A stretch of DNA of 64,000 nucleotides from Pseudarthrobacter sp. ATCC 49987 (lineage in GTDB: Bacteria > Actinomycetota > Actinomycetes > Actinomycetales > Micrococcaceae). Positions within the stretch are counted from its first letter, which is position 1. Each line of letters starts with the position of its first letter. This document shows positions 63,721 to 64,000 of the stretch, piece by piece. A program made the position numbers and the translations under genes. The notes beneath the pieces were generated by a model. The model was not told the DNA's origin. It was given only the letters and a program-made list of their open reading frames with translations, and did not search any database. The stretch spans positions 3,968,001 to 4,032,000 of the forward strand of contig NZ_JAABNS010000001.1 of NCBI RefSeq assembly GCF_009928425.1. The letters are read 5' to 3'.

Positions 63721-64000
63721 ATGGCTAAGAACCGTAGTGAACTTGTTGCAGAGGTAGCAGGCAAGGCCGGCACCAGCCAGGCAGCCGTCAACTCCGTGCT
63801 GGATGCACTGTTCGAGGTCTTCGAGACCTCTGTCGCCGCGGGCGAAAAGATCACCATCCCGGGCTGGCTTGCAGTTGAGCGCACCGACCGTGCAGCTCGC
63901 ACCGGCCGCAACCCGCAGACGGGCGAGACCATCCAGATCGCCGCAGGCCACAGCGTGAAGCTGACCGCCGGCTCCAAGCTGAAGGCTGCGGTCTCCAAGA
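63721..64000 (+). CDS. hup: HU family DNA-binding protein, 5' part
   Basis: 93 residues visible before the window ends. AGGAGG lies 7 nt upstream of the ATG. MAKNRSELVAEVAGKAGTSQ begins the helical body, followed by VLDALFEVFETSVAAGEKIT (20), the beta arm RTGRNPQTGETIQIAAGHSV with the conserved NPQTG, and the start of the last helix. Actinobacterial HU may continue into a Lys/Ala-rich tail, which cannot be seen here. Nucleoid-associated protein. Confidence 0.95.
   Translation, partial: MAKNRSELVAEVAGKAGTSQAAVNSVLDALFEVFETSVAAGEKITIPGWLAVERTDRAARTGRNPQTGETIQIAAGHSVKLTAGSKLKAAVSK

Overview
The window is about 64 kb of high-GC chromosomal DNA from an actinobacterium of the Micrococcaceae, most likely Arthrobacter or Pseudarthrobacter. 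This rests on the 16S rRNA sequence, GTG/TTG starts, 4-bp coupled gene overlaps, mycobacterial-style rrn BoxA elements and DUF222/HNH and CtpE-type proteins. The genus call is from recognition, not from a database search.

Layout. (1) 1-9.7 kb: the end of a GH3 beta-glucosidase, a DUF222-HNH protein, a GIY-YIG-like protein, an amidohydrolase, a coupled STAS-like / zinc alcohol dehydrogenase / flavodoxin set, a DUF4389 membrane protein and an SDR-like protein lacking the catalytic Tyr. (2) 9.7-17.9 kb: a carbohydrate catabolic island. A FadR-type GntR regulator, a split transketolase and an MHS-type MFS transporter lie on the minus strand. A TIM-barrel isomerase, an SDR dehydrogenase, a fused DhaK-DhaL kinase and an RpiB-type isomerase lie on the plus strand. 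A divergent promoter carries a perfect 15-bp inverted repeat that is also echoed upstream of gntR. The gene set fits uptake, oxidation, phosphorylation, isomerisation and transketolase entry of a tetrose/tetritol or similar short sugar; the substrate is inferred. (3) 17.9-26.4 kb: single housekeeping or redox genes (sulfite-oxidase-like molybdoenzyme, NmrA-like, aldo/keto reductase, YchJ-like, a VLCAD-like acyl-CoA dehydrogenase, small membrane and PepSY-like proteins). (4) 26.6-32.5 kb: a three-gene JetABC (MksFEB/EptABC) condensin operon with no JetD nuclease next to it. (5) 32.6-37.9 kb: an iron-siderophore ABC uptake operon plus siderophore-interacting reductase behind DtxR/IdeR-like dyads. 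(6) 38-45.4 kb: two paralogous SGNH hydrolases, YciI, MarR, a glutaminase-STAS-cNMP fusion, and a coupled ferric reductase / FMN-binding protein / ApbE flavinylation operon. (7) 45.9-46.6 kb: rpmB-rpmG-rpsN encoding zinc-ligand-free ribosomal proteins.

(8) 46.8-63.3 kb: two nearly identical rrn operons (16S-23S-5S, no spacer tRNAs) in direct orientation. Each has the same 5' region with a G-quadruplex-capable tract, P1 promoter and BoxA. Between them are a CtpE-like P-type ATPase and a hybrid ISL3-family insertion flanked by a near-perfect 8-bp target duplication. The window ends inside an HU gene.

The most interesting items are the JetD-less Jet operon, the GntR operator system of the sugar island, the hybrid ISL3 unit with its 39-bp transposase duplication, the paired 32-bp-spaced intergenic repeats, and the glutaminase-STAS-cNMP fusion.
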